In this document: positions 1-6,283 of the stretch, one piece after another
Position numbering within the stretch: the stretch's first letter is position 1
Layout: each line of letters begins with the position of its first letter
Assembly (NCBI GenBank): GCA_013349485.1
Contig: DUZM01000130.1
Location: 1 to 10,892, forward strand
From: Candidatus Hydrogenedentota bacterium
GTDB taxonomy: Bacteria > Hydrogenedentota > Hydrogenedentia > Hydrogenedentales > SLHB01
DNA: 10,892 bases
Direction of reading: 5' to 3'
Position numbers and translations under genes: made by a program
The notes under the pieces: generated by a model
Databases searched by the model: none
The model's input: the letters and a program-made list of their open reading frames with translations, nothing else
What the model was told of the DNA's origin: nothing

Positions 1-133
1 TACCACCCCCTGGAATTTTCCGCAAGAACTGTGCCGCAAGCGGCATATAATAGCTAACCCGTTTAAAGAAAAAGAGTTACCGTATTTTGGTTCCGCACGG
101 ACTCGCATTAATGTGCGGGAAGATCAGCGATAA
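1..133 (+). CDS. possible C-terminal fragment of an upstream gene
   Basis: A frame open from base 2 runs 43 codons to a TAA at 131-133 and contains the stretch ELPYFGSARTRINVREDQR. The start would lie left of the window. An imperfect hairpin with a six-T run lies over and just after the stop, which would fit the end of a transcription unit. Against it: third codon positions are only about half G/C, lower than the clear genes here, two consecutive ATA codons are used, and 43 open codons can arise by chance. No family is recognised. Treat as a hint only. Confidence 0.2.
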   Translation, partial: TTPWNFPQELCRKRHIIANPFKEKELPYFGSARTRINVREDQR

Positions 134-161
134 ATTGTCGAAATTCGACGTTTTTTGTCGC
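127..161 (+). terminator. imperfect hairpin with T-run, possible weak terminator
   Basis: The inner part 137-149 is a perfect inverted repeat (GTCGAA / TTCGAC around one A), followed after one G by six Ts at 151-156. An outer stem pairs 127-134 with 154-161, eight pairs including one G-U, across a small asymmetric internal loop. It overlaps the stop of the possible left-edge frame. The inner stem alone is short for an intrinsic terminator, and the longer stem uses up part of the T-run, so an operator or plain RNA hairpin is equally possible. Confidence 0.3.
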
Positions 162-404
162 TTCCGCCTCACTCATCTTGTTGGGTCCAAGGTCGCCAGT
201 GCCCTTACCTGAACCCGCCTAATCCGCATCGCTTACGGCAACGCAGCGAATTCCGGGAGTCTCTTGGCGCAGAATATGTTAAGACATGGTCCTCGATACG
301 CAGCCGTATTCATCGTTCAGTCTCAACCTGTCCACATCCAATATGTTACGGAGTTTCATCCACGTTGCGGCGCGCGATTCGGGCTGATGCAGTTGCCGCG
401 GATA

Positions 405-421
405 AAGGCGGGTAAGGCGGG
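405..421. repeat. tandem 8-9 nt direct repeat
   Basis: AAGGCGGG occurs at 405-412 and again at 414-421, separated by one T, a 9-nt period. It lies just upstream of the paired DnaA-like boxes. It may be chance in G-rich sequence. Confidence 0.4.
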
Positions 422-430
422 CTCGTTGCG

Positions 431-452
431 CTATCCACAAGTTATCCACAGA
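431..452 (+). promoter_or_regulatory. pair of DnaA-box-like sites, one helical turn apart
   Basis: TTATCCACA at 442-450 is an exact match to the classic DnaA box, and CTATCCACA at 431-439 differs at one position. The shared core TATCCACA repeats with an 11-bp period (432-439 and 443-450), which puts both sites on the same face of the helix in the same orientation. Weaker words CTGTCCACA (328-336) and TTTTCCACA (621-629) flank them in the same gene-free region. This could be a DnaA titration or regulatory site, or part of an origin. No dnaA, dnaN or gidA gene is in the window, and one CTATCCACA word also occurs by chance inside a gene (9629-9637, minus strand). Confidence 0.45.
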
Positions 453-653
453 CCGCGCAAGTGGCGCGTCCTGGATGTCGCAGCCGCGATCGAGAGTCAT
501 AACCTGTTGCAGTGCAAGGGGTTAATTTGATTTGCGGCAGTCTGGGAGCTGCGCAGTGCGCCGGCAAAAGCCCCCGGTTGCCAGCCACTTTTCAACAGCC
601 GCGCCGGACTTCCTAACAGTTTTTCCACATGGAGCGACTGCGTTCCTGGCCAG

Positions 654-671
654 GCGCTACGTGCGCTACGT
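654..671. repeat. perfect tandem 9-mer
   Basis: GCGCTACGT is repeated twice head to tail (654-662 and 663-671) in the non-coding stretch upstream of rsmD. The role is unknown. Two copies are too few to call iterons. Confidence 0.6.
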
Positions 672-795
672 GAAAGAAACGTCGCGGGTGTGTCACAATA
701 GGTCGGCGTCGGGCAACGGAGACGGTTCAAGACGGGGGCAGGTTCTTGAAAAGGGTCGATGGGTCAGGATGTGCTCTCGAGAGGGACTATGCGGC

Positions 796-1341
796 ATGCG
801 CGTGATTGCGGGCCAGGCCAAAGGCGCTAAGCTGGTTGCGCCGAAAGGCATCGATGTACGGCCTACATTGGACCGTGTGCGGGAATCGCTGTTCAACATC
901 CTTGCGCCACGGCTGTCGGGCGCCCGTTTCCTCGATTTGTACGCCGGCAGCGGCGCCAACGGTATCGAGGCGTTGAGCCGCGGCGCCGTCGAATGCGTCT
1001 TCATCGACAATGACTCCCGCTCGCTCAGGGCGATTCGCCGTAACTTGGCCACCACGGGTCTGGAGCGGAGCGCCACGGTCCGGCGCCGGGCGCTGCCCGA
1101 AAAGATTTGCGGCTTGGCCAAGGAATTCGGCAGATTTGACCTAATATTCGCTGACCCGCCTTACGCATTCGCTGACTACGAACGCCTGTTGGGCCTGATT
1201 CGACAAGAGGACCTCCTTCAGCGGGGCGGCGTGACCGTGATTGAGCACGACATGCGTACCAGGCTGCCCGACGAGGCCCACGGATACGTGTGTGCTCGGC
1301 GGGGCGATTACGGCGACACGGCGCTGTCTTTCTTCTCTTGA
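796..1341 (+). CDS. rsmD: 16S rRNA (guanine(966)-N2)-methyltransferase RsmD
   Basis: A 181-aa SAM-dependent methyltransferase of the RsmD family, which methylates the N2 of a guanine in 16S rRNA (G966 in E. coli) during 30S assembly in the cytoplasm. Visible signs: the family-typical opening MRVIAGQAKG, a conserved VRPTLDRVRESLFNIL block (21-36), the SAM-binding motif FLDLYAGSGANG (45-56), an acidic residue at the end of the next strand (FIDND, D71), and the catalytic DPPY motif (120-123) within FDLIFADPPY. Length is normal for the family. The start at 796 is chosen because the protein begins there as family members do and an AGGGA ribosome-binding site ends 9 nt before it. The frame is open further upstream, but that part does not resemble RsmD. 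It stands alone before the separately promoted nrdR, 173 nt away. Confidence 0.93.
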   Translation: MRVIAGQAKGAKLVAPKGIDVRPTLDRVRESLFNILAPRLSGARFLDLYAGSGANGIEALSRGAVECVFIDNDSRSLRAIRRNLATTGLERSATVRRRALPEKICGLAKEFGRFDLIFADPPYAFADYERLLGLIRQEDLLQRGGVTVIEHDMRTRLPDEAHGYVCARRGDYGDTALSFFS

Positions 1342-1388
1342 CACGCAGGTTGGACCTAAGAAAACTGCGCGATATTCCATATTTTGAC

Positions 1389-1417
1389 TTGACGCTTTAT
1401 ATGGTATTTGGTATCGT
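1389..1417 (+). promoter_or_regulatory. probable sigma70-type promoter of nrdR
   Basis: TTGACG (1389-1394) and TATCGT (1412-1417) are spaced 17 bp apart in an AT-rich part of the rsmD-nrdR gap. An overlapping TTGACT at 1384-1389 could also act as a -35. Transcription would start near 1424, leaving a leader of about 90 nt. The -35 is good and the -10 is moderate. Confidence 0.45.
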
Positions 1418-1422
1418 ATAGA

Positions 1423-1435
1423 ACATACAATATGT
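1423..1435. repeat. inverted repeat at the predicted nrdR start site
   Basis: ACATA (1423-1427) and TATGT (1431-1435) form a perfect 5-bp inverted repeat around CAA. It sits where transcription from the predicted promoter would begin, a usual place for a repressor operator. NrdR boxes are AT-rich palindromes with ACA...TGT-like arms, and this site resembles half of one only loosely. Confidence 0.35.
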
Positions 1436-1514
1436 GGATGTGCCCACGCATCGGCACAATGTGAGCAGGGCTGTTCGAGTCGGCCATACCCGGGAAGGGG
1501 TCAAAGAACACGCT

Positions 1515-1964
1515 ATGCGATGCCCGTTTTGCGGTGAGATCGAGGGGAAGGTGGTTGACTCGCGCTCGTCAAAAGATGCCGACTGTATCCGAAGACGGCG
1601 TGAATGTTTGAATTGCGGCAAGCGGTTCACCACCTACGAGCGCATCGAGGAAGTGGCCCAGATGGTCATCAAGAAGGACGGGCGCAGGGAACAGTTCGAC
1701 CGATGGAAAATGAAGAGCGGTCTGCTTAAAGCCATCGAGAAACGCCCTGTCGGCCTCGACCAAGTGGACGCGCTCATCGACGAAGTTGAGCGCGAGCTTT
1801 TCAACAACGCCGAGCACGAGGTGCCGACGGCGGCCATCGGCGAAGCCGTCATGGCGAAGTTGCGGCAACTCGACGAGGTCGCTTACGTTCGTTTTGCCTC
1901 CGTTTACCGGCAGTTCAAGGATCTCAACGAGTTCATGAGCGAACTCAAGAGCATGCTTTCTTAG
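1515..1964 (+). CDS. nrdR: transcriptional repressor NrdR
   Basis: A 149-aa NrdR, the ATP/dATP-sensing repressor of ribonucleotide reductase operons. A zinc ribbon opens the protein, with C3/C6 (MRCPFCG) and C31/C34 (CLNCGKRFTTYER), and binds DNA together with the nearby arginines (RRRR, 26-29). An ATP-cone follows from about residue 49: VIKKDGRREQFDRWKMKSGL (51-70) contains the nucleotide-binding KKDGR segment, and AYVRFASVYRQF (123-134) is the typical C-terminal signature. Length and motif order match the family exactly. The ATG at 1515 gives the universal MRCPFC start. The best purine-rich site, GGAAGGGG (1493-1500), lies 14 nt upstream, a little far, so initiation may be modest. No ribonucleotide reductase gene is in the window, so its targets are elsewhere. 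Confidence 0.97.
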   Translation: MRCPFCGEIEGKVVDSRSSKDADCIRRRRECLNCGKRFTTYERIEEVAQMVIKKDGRREQFDRWKMKSGLLKAIEKRPVGLDQVDALIDEVERELFNNAEHEVPTAAIGEAVMAKLRQLDEVAYVRFASVYRQFKDLNEFMSELKSMLS

Positions 1965-1980
1965 GCGCCCGACCGTTCGG

Positions 1981-2016
1981 CAGCGGCGGCAGGAACCGCG
2001 GGAACATGCGCCGCTG
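1981..2016 (+). other. 8-bp hairpin downstream of nrdR
   Basis: CAGCGGCG (1981-1988) pairs perfectly with CGCCGCTG (2009-2016) across a 20-nt loop, shortly after the nrdR stop. No T-run follows, so it is not a classical intrinsic terminator. It may end or protect the nrdR transcript before the next promoter. Confidence 0.4.
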
Positions 2017-2034
2017 AGCGCAGGAGGTGGTCTG

Positions 2035-2064
2035 TTGACTTTTTTGCTTAATTCGCGGTAATAT
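2035..2064 (+). promoter_or_regulatory. sigma70-type promoter of the gsp operon
   Basis: TTGACT (2035-2040) and TAATAT (2059-2064) are separated by 18 bp, close to the consensus for the housekeeping sigma factor, in a locally AT-rich stretch. Transcription would start near 2070, giving a leader of about 90 nt before gspI. It is the best promoter candidate in the window, and the unit it opens is closed by the terminator at 5714-5750. Confidence 0.6.
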
Positions 2065-2161
2065 AGTGCGTCCATCGGGCGGGACCATACTTATTTTTCA
2101 TGCCTGCCTTCTTAGTAGTACGTTTTCGGCAAGGCTCGTCATTGGGAAGGAGAACATTCGC

Positions 2162-2683
2162 GTGGCTCGAAAACGTGGAGTCCTCAAGCATACGTACACC
2201 AACCCTGGCTTCACCCTCGTAGAAATCCTCGTGGCCTTGGCCGTAATGAGCGCTGCAACCTTCATAATTGTTGCGTTGTACACGAACGCCATGTCGCTTG
2301 CCGAAATCAACCGTTGCAGGAAGGTCGCCGCGTCGCTCGCGGAAGAGAGAATGGCCGACCTCGTTCGAAACCCGGGCCAATATAGGTGGCCGGACCTGCA
2401 AAGCGCAGCCGATGGCGAGTTGATCCGGGTCGTGCCCGGGAAACCGGCCCGCATGAAGCCAGACCCGCCCAAGGCTATGCCGCTGGACTCACGCATGTAC
2501 AAGCGAGAAGCAAACTTCTACGACGGTTTCCTATGCGAGGCCTACGTCAAAGCACCGGCGAACGCTCCCGAAGCAGGATATGTCGAGGTCACCGTGGCCG
2601 TGCGATGGACGCGAGAAGGGCGGGACTATGTTTTTACACTGACGTCCGCCATGCCGCGGGCAATCTTGGAGGAAACGGCATGA
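2162..2683 (+). CDS. gspI: type II secretion minor pseudopilin GspI-like
   Basis: A 173-aa pseudopilin, probably GspI, a minor subunit of the pseudopilus tip of the type II secretion system. The leader ends at G16, where prepilin peptidase would cut before F17 in GFTLVEILVALAVMS. The mature protein has the conserved Glu at +5 (E21) and a hydrophobic helix to about residue 42 that anchors it in the inner membrane before assembly. The helix continues into AASLAEERMADLV (56-68), similar to GspI/PilV. GTG at 2162 is chosen as start: an AAGGAG site (2147-2152) sits 9 nt upstream and the leader is then 16 residues, normal for this class. A GTG further upstream lacks a site and would lengthen the leader. 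It overlaps gspJ by 4 nt. Assignment as I rather than another type IV pilin-like protein rests partly on its place before J and K. Confidence 0.8.
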   Translation: MARKRGVLKHTYTNPGFTLVEILVALAVMSAATFIIVALYTNAMSLAEINRCRKVAASLAEERMADLVRNPGQYRWPDLQSAADGELIRVVPGKPARMKPDPPKAMPLDSRMYKREANFYDGFLCEAYVKAPANAPEAGYVEVTVAVRWTREGRDYVFTLTSAMPRAILEETA

Positions 2684-3321
2684 GGCGTATCCACCGCCGC
2701 GCAGGTTTTACGCTCATTGAGATTATCGTGGTCATTGGGCTGATGGGGGTCGTGACCACAATAGGCTGCGTGATGTTCTCTAGGATGTTCAGCGCCACAA
2801 GTGTGCTAACGGAACGGGTCGAACTCGACAACAAAGCGGAGGCGGTTTTCAAGACCCTCCGCAGAGATTTTGACCAGATCCTATCCGTGGAACTCTCCGG
2901 CGTGCCTATGCGGGGCGTCTTCGAGAACGCCAGCGATGACCGGAGCGCGATGACGTTGGACAAGGTGCTCGACAATGATCGGGTGATTATTCCGGTGCAA
3001 CGCGCCGCTGGCGGCGCTGAAGAGGATCAGGCCGGCAAGGTGATGTACTGGATTGACCGCCAAGGCGGGGAGCCGACCTTGGTTCGTACGCACGGTACGC
3101 TCGATGAAGCGGAGCCGAAAAAGGCGCGCACGATTGTCCAGCCGGGCGTGGTCCGGATGCGGATCGAGTACGCGCCGAAAGACTCCGAAGCGTGGTTGCG
3201 GGACCAGGGCTGGGACAGGGACGACCTTCCTGGGGCCGTACGCGTGAGCCTGACGATTGTCGGCGATCATCCGCTCGAGCAGGTTTCTCGGAAAGCCGTG
3301 TTTCCCATCAATGTGAACTAG
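2680..3321 (+). CDS. gspJ: type II secretion minor pseudopilin GspJ-like
   Basis: A 213-aa prepilin, most likely GspJ, which joins GspI and GspK in the pseudopilus tip complex. The cut site is G9/F10 in AGFTLIEIIVVIG, with Glu at +5 (E14). The hydrophobic N-terminal helix is followed by a mostly beta globular domain. The C-terminal segment with tryptophans and LPGAVRVSLTIVGDHPLE is typical of GspJ, where a 'W...LP.aV.v.l' pattern recurs. Its ATG lies inside the gspI stop region (ATGA overlap), with a strong GGAGG site (2668-2672) 7 nt upstream, so the two are translationally coupled. An open frame reaches far upstream of 2680 but runs through gspI and is not coding. The length is usual for the family. 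Confidence 0.85.
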   Translation: MRRIHRRAGFTLIEIIVVIGLMGVVTTIGCVMFSRMFSATSVLTERVELDNKAEAVFKTLRRDFDQILSVELSGVPMRGVFENASDDRSAMTLDKVLDNDRVIIPVQRAAGGAEEDQAGKVMYWIDRQGGEPTLVRTHGTLDEAEPKKARTIVQPGVVRMRIEYAPKDSEAWLRDQGWDRDDLPGAVRVSLTIVGDHPLEQVSRKAVFPINVN

Positions 3322-3330
3322 GAATCCGCT

Positions 3331-4386
3331 ATGAATCGACGCTCGATAAGTAACTGTGGGGATGCCGGCGCGGCGCTTTTGGCTGCGTTGGCTCTGTTGG
3401 TGGTTTTTTCTTTGCTCGGCACCGCGTGTCTCGGACATGTCATGAGGGATATGGATGCGACCCGATACGAGTTGCGTACGGTTTACGCGCGCCAAAGCGC
3501 GAGCGCTGGCGTACATGCCGCCATCGGTGAGATAGCGCGCGCCTTGTCCGTCGGCGAGATGCCCAAAGAGGAGTTCGAGTTTGAGTTTCCCGTTTATGTT
3601 AAATACGATGAAAAGAGCGAGGCCGAGTTCGCTTCCGTGAAGCGCGAGGAGAAGGAAGGGGAGGCCGCCGAACTCGAGCCCCTATTCAACGTGCTCGCGC
3701 AACGTAAAGCCTTGGCGAAGGTTACGGTGCGTGACGAATCTGCCAAGGTCGACCTGAATCACGTGCCCCGGGCCGCGTTGGAGGCGCTCCCAGGCCTTGA
3801 CCGTGCTACGGCGCGCGAGATTAAGAGCGTTTTGCCGAGAACGAACGAGGATGTCGGTTTGGCTGCCGACGACGAGCGGCGTTGGTTCAGCTCTGTTGAC
3901 GACTTGGTCGTGCGCGGCATCGTCGCCCCCGCCGTTTTTGACGACTTGGACAAAGACTTGTTTACGGTATACTCCGGATATGACCTGGACCACCCCGAGG
4001 GCGTCATCAACTTGAACTCGGCGCCTGCCGAGGTCCTGGCCGCCGTGCTTGGCGTTGACATCGCGACCGCGGAAGCCGTTGTCGTCGCGCGTCCGTTCAA
4101 CACGTTGGCGGAGGTCTGTGCGGCGGCCGGCAAAGACCCGGCGACATTGAATGTGCCTGCCTCGCTGCTTGCGCTGCGCTCGTGCTGTTTCCGGATCCGA
4201 AGCGAGGCGCGGTACGTGACCGTGTCCGAGGAGGGCGTCGGGTTTCGTCCCATAACGCAGACCGTCGAGGCGGTGGTGGTTTTCGACCCCGAAGGGCGCA
4301 ATCCAAAAATCCGATTCTGGCGCTCGGACCTGGTGGTCGTCGGGGACGCGGCGAGTGAAGAAGGTACGGGCGCTGAGCCGGCATAG
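3331..4386 (+). CDS. gspK: type II secretion minor pseudopilin GspK
   Basis: A 351-aa GspK, the large minor pseudopilin thought to cap the pseudopilus. The N-terminus GDAGAALLAALALLVVFSLL (10-29) is a prepilin-type segment. Cleavage after G13 would leave alanine at +5, and absence of the otherwise conserved Glu5 is a known GspK trait. Two helix-hairpin-helix-like segments mark the family: VDLNHVPRAALEALPGLD (140-157) and INLNSAPAEVLAAVLGVD (226-243), each followed by a helix. A charged, Glu/Lys-rich stretch at about 93-117 looks like an insert or flexible loop. The gene starts 9 nt after gspJ, and its AGGA site (3320-3323) overlaps the gspJ stop, so the two are coupled. The order I-J-K agrees with other type II secretion operons and supports all three calls. 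Confidence 0.9.
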   Translation: MNRRSISNCGDAGAALLAALALLVVFSLLGTACLGHVMRDMDATRYELRTVYARQSASAGVHAAIGEIARALSVGEMPKEEFEFEFPVYVKYDEKSEAEFASVKREEKEGEAAELEPLFNVLAQRKALAKVTVRDESAKVDLNHVPRAALEALPGLDRATAREIKSVLPRTNEDVGLAADDERRWFSSVDDLVVRGIVAPAVFDDLDKDLFTVYSGYDLDHPEGVINLNSAPAEVLAAVLGVDIATAEAVVVARPFNTLAEVCAAAGKDPATLNVPASLLALRSCCFRIRSEARYVTVSEEGVGFRPITQTVEAVVVFDPEGRNPKIRFWRSDLVVVGDAASEEGTGAEPA

Positions 4387-4468
4387 CGTATAGAAGACAG
4401 ACCAGACGGCGAGACTATAGCGAGAACGCAACATAATACTAGTTCCAAGCGAATGGAGGAGTCGCAAC

Positions 4469-5698
4469 ATGGCCACCAGAGCCAGCAAACCGGGCGGTAG
4501 GGTAAAACGAGTGGCGAAGAAAAAGGTGGGGCCGCGCAGGGTCTCCGCAGGGGCCACAGTGGAAGAGGTCGTCCGGGGCGCTCCCGGCGTCGGCACCAGA
4601 CGACGGGGACGCACGCTTTTCGTGGGGAGTGCCCGGAAAAGCGACGTGAACGCTTTCCTGCGGCAGTTGGTGATGTTGCTCGAAGCAGGCACGCCGATCC
4701 TGAAATCGCTTAAGACGTTGTCGGATCGAGGTCGGCCCGCGCTTCGGGCGCTCGTGGGCGACATTGCGGAGTACGTGGAGGCCGGCAATCCGCTTTGGCA
4801 AGCCTTTGACCGCCATCCGAGGCAGTTCGACACGGTATTCGTGAACATGATCAAAGCGAGTGAGGCCAGCGGTACGTTGACGACGGTCCTGGATCGGCTT
4901 GCGGCGTATCGCGAACAACGCGAGATCCTCAAGAAACGGGTTCGGGGTGCGTTGGCGTATCCGGTGGTGTTGTTGGTGGCTTGCGTACTCGTAATTGTTC
5001 TGCTGGTGAAGTTTGTTATTCCGGGAATCCAAGAGCTTTTCACGAAGTTTGACGTCGAGCTTCCTTGGTATACCGAGACCTTCATTAAAACGTCGAACTT
5101 CATCGGCGGCTGGGGCGGCATTTACATCGTCCTGGTCATCGTGGCCCTGATCGTTTTGTATAAGCTGTTGGTGTTGAACCGGCTTTGGCGGCTGCGGGCC
5201 GATCGCCTGAAACTGAGAATCCCGCTCATAGGCGGACTGGCGCAGAAGAACGCCATTGTCCAACTGACGCGGACGTTGTCGCTGCTGCTGAGCAGCGGGC
5301 TGTCCATGATGGCCACGCTCGAGTTGGTTCGGAACGCGGTTCGGAACCAGGCCGTATGCAACGTGGTTCAGCATTTGCGCGATTCCGTCGAGCGCGGCGA
5401 AGGGCTCGAGGACCCGTTGCGAGAAGTGCCGGGCGTTATACCGCCGGTGGTAACCGACATGCTGGTGACCGGCGAAGAGTCCGGCCGACTCGACAAGATA
5501 GCCGATCAGGTGGCCGACGTTTACGACGAAGAGGTGCGGATTACGATCAATACGATGGGCGAATTGCTTCAACCGATCCTGACGATATTCCTTGGCATTA
5601 TCGTGCTTCTCTTGGTACTTAGCGTACTGGGCCCGCTGATTGAGATGATTCAGAAGCTCAGTGAAGCGGGCGGGGGCGCCGGCAGCGGCGCGCTGTAA
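4469..5698 (+). CDS. gspF: type II secretion inner-membrane platform protein GspF
   Basis: A 409-aa member of the GspF/PilC family, the polytopic platform protein that couples the cytoplasmic ATPase GspE to pseudopilus growth. Two T2SSF domains are visible: about 57-185, with FLRQLVMLLEAGTPILKSL and the membrane segment at 164-188, and about 257-390, with LTRTLSLLLSSGLSMMATLE and the hallmark GEESGRLD (335-342). Membrane segments lie at 164-188, 215-234 and 370-390. Oddly, the usual folded N-terminal segment of GspF is replaced by about 50 residues rich in Lys, Arg and Gly (for example KPGGRVKRVAKKKVGPRR). The start ATG has a GGAGG site (4455-4459) 9 nt upstream. Neighbouring gspIJK make GspF more likely than pilus PilC. 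An 82-nt gap separates it from gspK and a strong terminator follows. Confidence 0.9.
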   Translation: MATRASKPGGRVKRVAKKKVGPRRVSAGATVEEVVRGAPGVGTRRRGRTLFVGSARKSDVNAFLRQLVMLLEAGTPILKSLKTLSDRGRPALRALVGDIAEYVEAGNPLWQAFDRHPRQFDTVFVNMIKASEASGTLTTVLDRLAAYREQREILKKRVRGALAYPVVLLVACVLVIVLLVKFVIPGIQELFTKFDVELPWYTETFIKTSNFIGGWGGIYIVLVIVALIVLYKLLVLNRLWRLRADRLKLRIPLIGGLAQKNAIVQLTRTLSLLLSSGLSMMATLELVRNAVRNQAVCNVVQHLRDSVERGEGLEDPLREVPGVIPPVVTDMLVTGEESGRLDKIADQVADVYDEEVRITINTMGELLQPILTIFLGIIVLLLVLSVLGPLIEMIQKLSEAGGGAGSGAL

Positions 5699-5713
5699 CA
5701 TCTGACGACGTTG

Positions 5714-5750
5714 GGCGGGGTCTCTCGAACGCGTGAGACCCCGCCTTTTT
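5714..5750 (+). terminator. strong intrinsic terminator of the gsp operon
   Basis: GGCGGGGTCTC (5714-5724) pairs perfectly with GAGACCCCGCC (5735-5745) across a 10-nt loop, and five Ts follow at once (5746-5750). This GC-rich 11-bp stem with a T-run, 16 nt past the gspF stop, ends the secretion unit. It separates it from the nitroreductase gene, which must have its own promoter or rely on read-through. Confidence 0.93.
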
Positions 5751-5785
5751 CATATACCTGCCGCCATATCGGAGGACGCATTCTC

Positions 5786-6277
5786 ATGGACGCTATTGAA
5801 GCACTGAAGACGCGCCGCAGTGTGCGCGCGTATAAGCCGGATCCCGTTCCTGCGGACGTTATCCGGGACATCGTTGACTGCGGACGGCTGGCGGCCACGG
5901 CCATCAATATCCAACCCTGGGAGTTTGTGGTCGTCACGGACGCCGCGGCGCGGCAACGGATCGCCGCGACGAGCGATTACGGCAAGTTCATCGCCGACGC
6001 GCCAGTTTGTATCGTGGTGTTGTCCAAGGACACAAAGTATTATCTCGAGGACGGCAGTGCGGCAACGCAGAATATTCTCGTGGCCGCTCGAGCGCACGGG
6101 CTCGGATCGTGTTGGGTGGCCGGCGACAAGAAGACCTATGCGGCCAAGATTCCGAAGCTGGTCGGTGCGCCGAAGGGCTACCGGCTCATAGCCCTTATCG
6201 CAATCGGCTATGCGGCGGCTGTGCCGAAACCCGAGAAACGCGGCCTCGCGGAGGTGTTGCACTGGGAAACGTTCTGA
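5786..6277 (+). CDS. small nitroreductase-family flavoprotein
   Basis: A 163-aa FMN-dependent protein of the nitroreductase superfamily. These enzymes act as dimers that pass electrons from NAD(P)H to nitro compounds, quinones or other acceptors. The true substrate cannot be read from sequence. Signs: TRRSVRAYKPDPV at the N-terminus, where the R10-R11-S12 motif binds the FMN phosphate; NIQPWEFVVV (41-50), the common N-x-QPW flavin-site block; SAATQNILVAARAHGLGSCW (91-110), the long dimer-interface helix; and a closing IALIAIGY strand (135-142). It is at the short end of the family. The start at 5786 has a GGAGG site (5771-5775) 10 nt upstream. An in-frame TTG at 5711 would start inside the terminator and is rejected. 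The next gene starts 6 nt after its stop, so they are likely co-transcribed. Confidence 0.88.
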   Translation: MDAIEALKTRRSVRAYKPDPVPADVIRDIVDCGRLAATAINIQPWEFVVVTDAAARQRIAATSDYGKFIADAPVCIVVLSKDTKYYLEDGSAATQNILVAARAHGLGSCWVAGDKKTYAAKIPKLVGAPKGYRLIALIAIGYAAAVPKPEKRGLAEVLHWETF

Positions 6278-6283
6278 GCCGCA

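Larger units (their letters stand above)
134..795. other. gene-free region before rsmD
   Basis: I see no supported gene in this roughly 660-base stretch. The open frames in it lack ribosome-binding sites and recognisable protein character. The frame of rsmD stays open leftward to about 532, but that extension shows no family similarity. Contents: DnaA-box-like words at 328-336 (CTGTCCACA), 431-439, 442-450 and 621-629 (TTTTCCACA), a tandem 9-mer at 405-421, and a tandem 9-mer at 654-671. Just left of it, 46-90 is AT-rich, with a TATAAT word at 46-51 that has no clear -35 partner, and two small inverted repeats sit at 32-45 and 93-118. No tRNA or other RNA gene was recognised. Confidence 0.5.

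Noticed and set aside
155..530. Short overlapping open frames in the left non-coding region
   Set aside because: No ribosome-binding site, no recognisable domain, and several overlapping frames in both directions, as expected from chance.
532..795. N-terminal extension of rsmD by 88 codons
   Set aside because: The extension has no family similarity. MRVIAGQAKG at 796 is the typical RsmD start and has a well-placed AGGGA site.
1..795. Calling the region a chromosomal replication origin outright
   Set aside because: Only one exact and one near DnaA box are close together, the AT-rich segment is more than 240 bp from them, and no replication genes are nearby. It is reported as a candidate site only.
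2022..2061. Strong AGGAGGT sequence followed by a TTG-started 8-codon frame, a possible leader peptide
   Set aside because: The mini-frame coincides with the -35 and -10 of the gsp promoter, so it would not be on the gsp transcript. The match is probably chance purine-rich sequence.
4387..4468. Separate promoter for gspF (CATAAT at 4432-4437)
   Set aside because: No -35-like hexamer lies at a suitable distance. Transcription from the gsp promoter is a simpler explanation.
3682..5701. Very long open frames on the minus strand (over 400 codons) opposite gspK and gspF
   Set aside because: They are antisense shadows of GC-rich genes. The + strand frames carry clear GspK and GspF motifs, while the minus frames show low-complexity Arg/Pro/Ser-rich text and no ribosome-binding sites.
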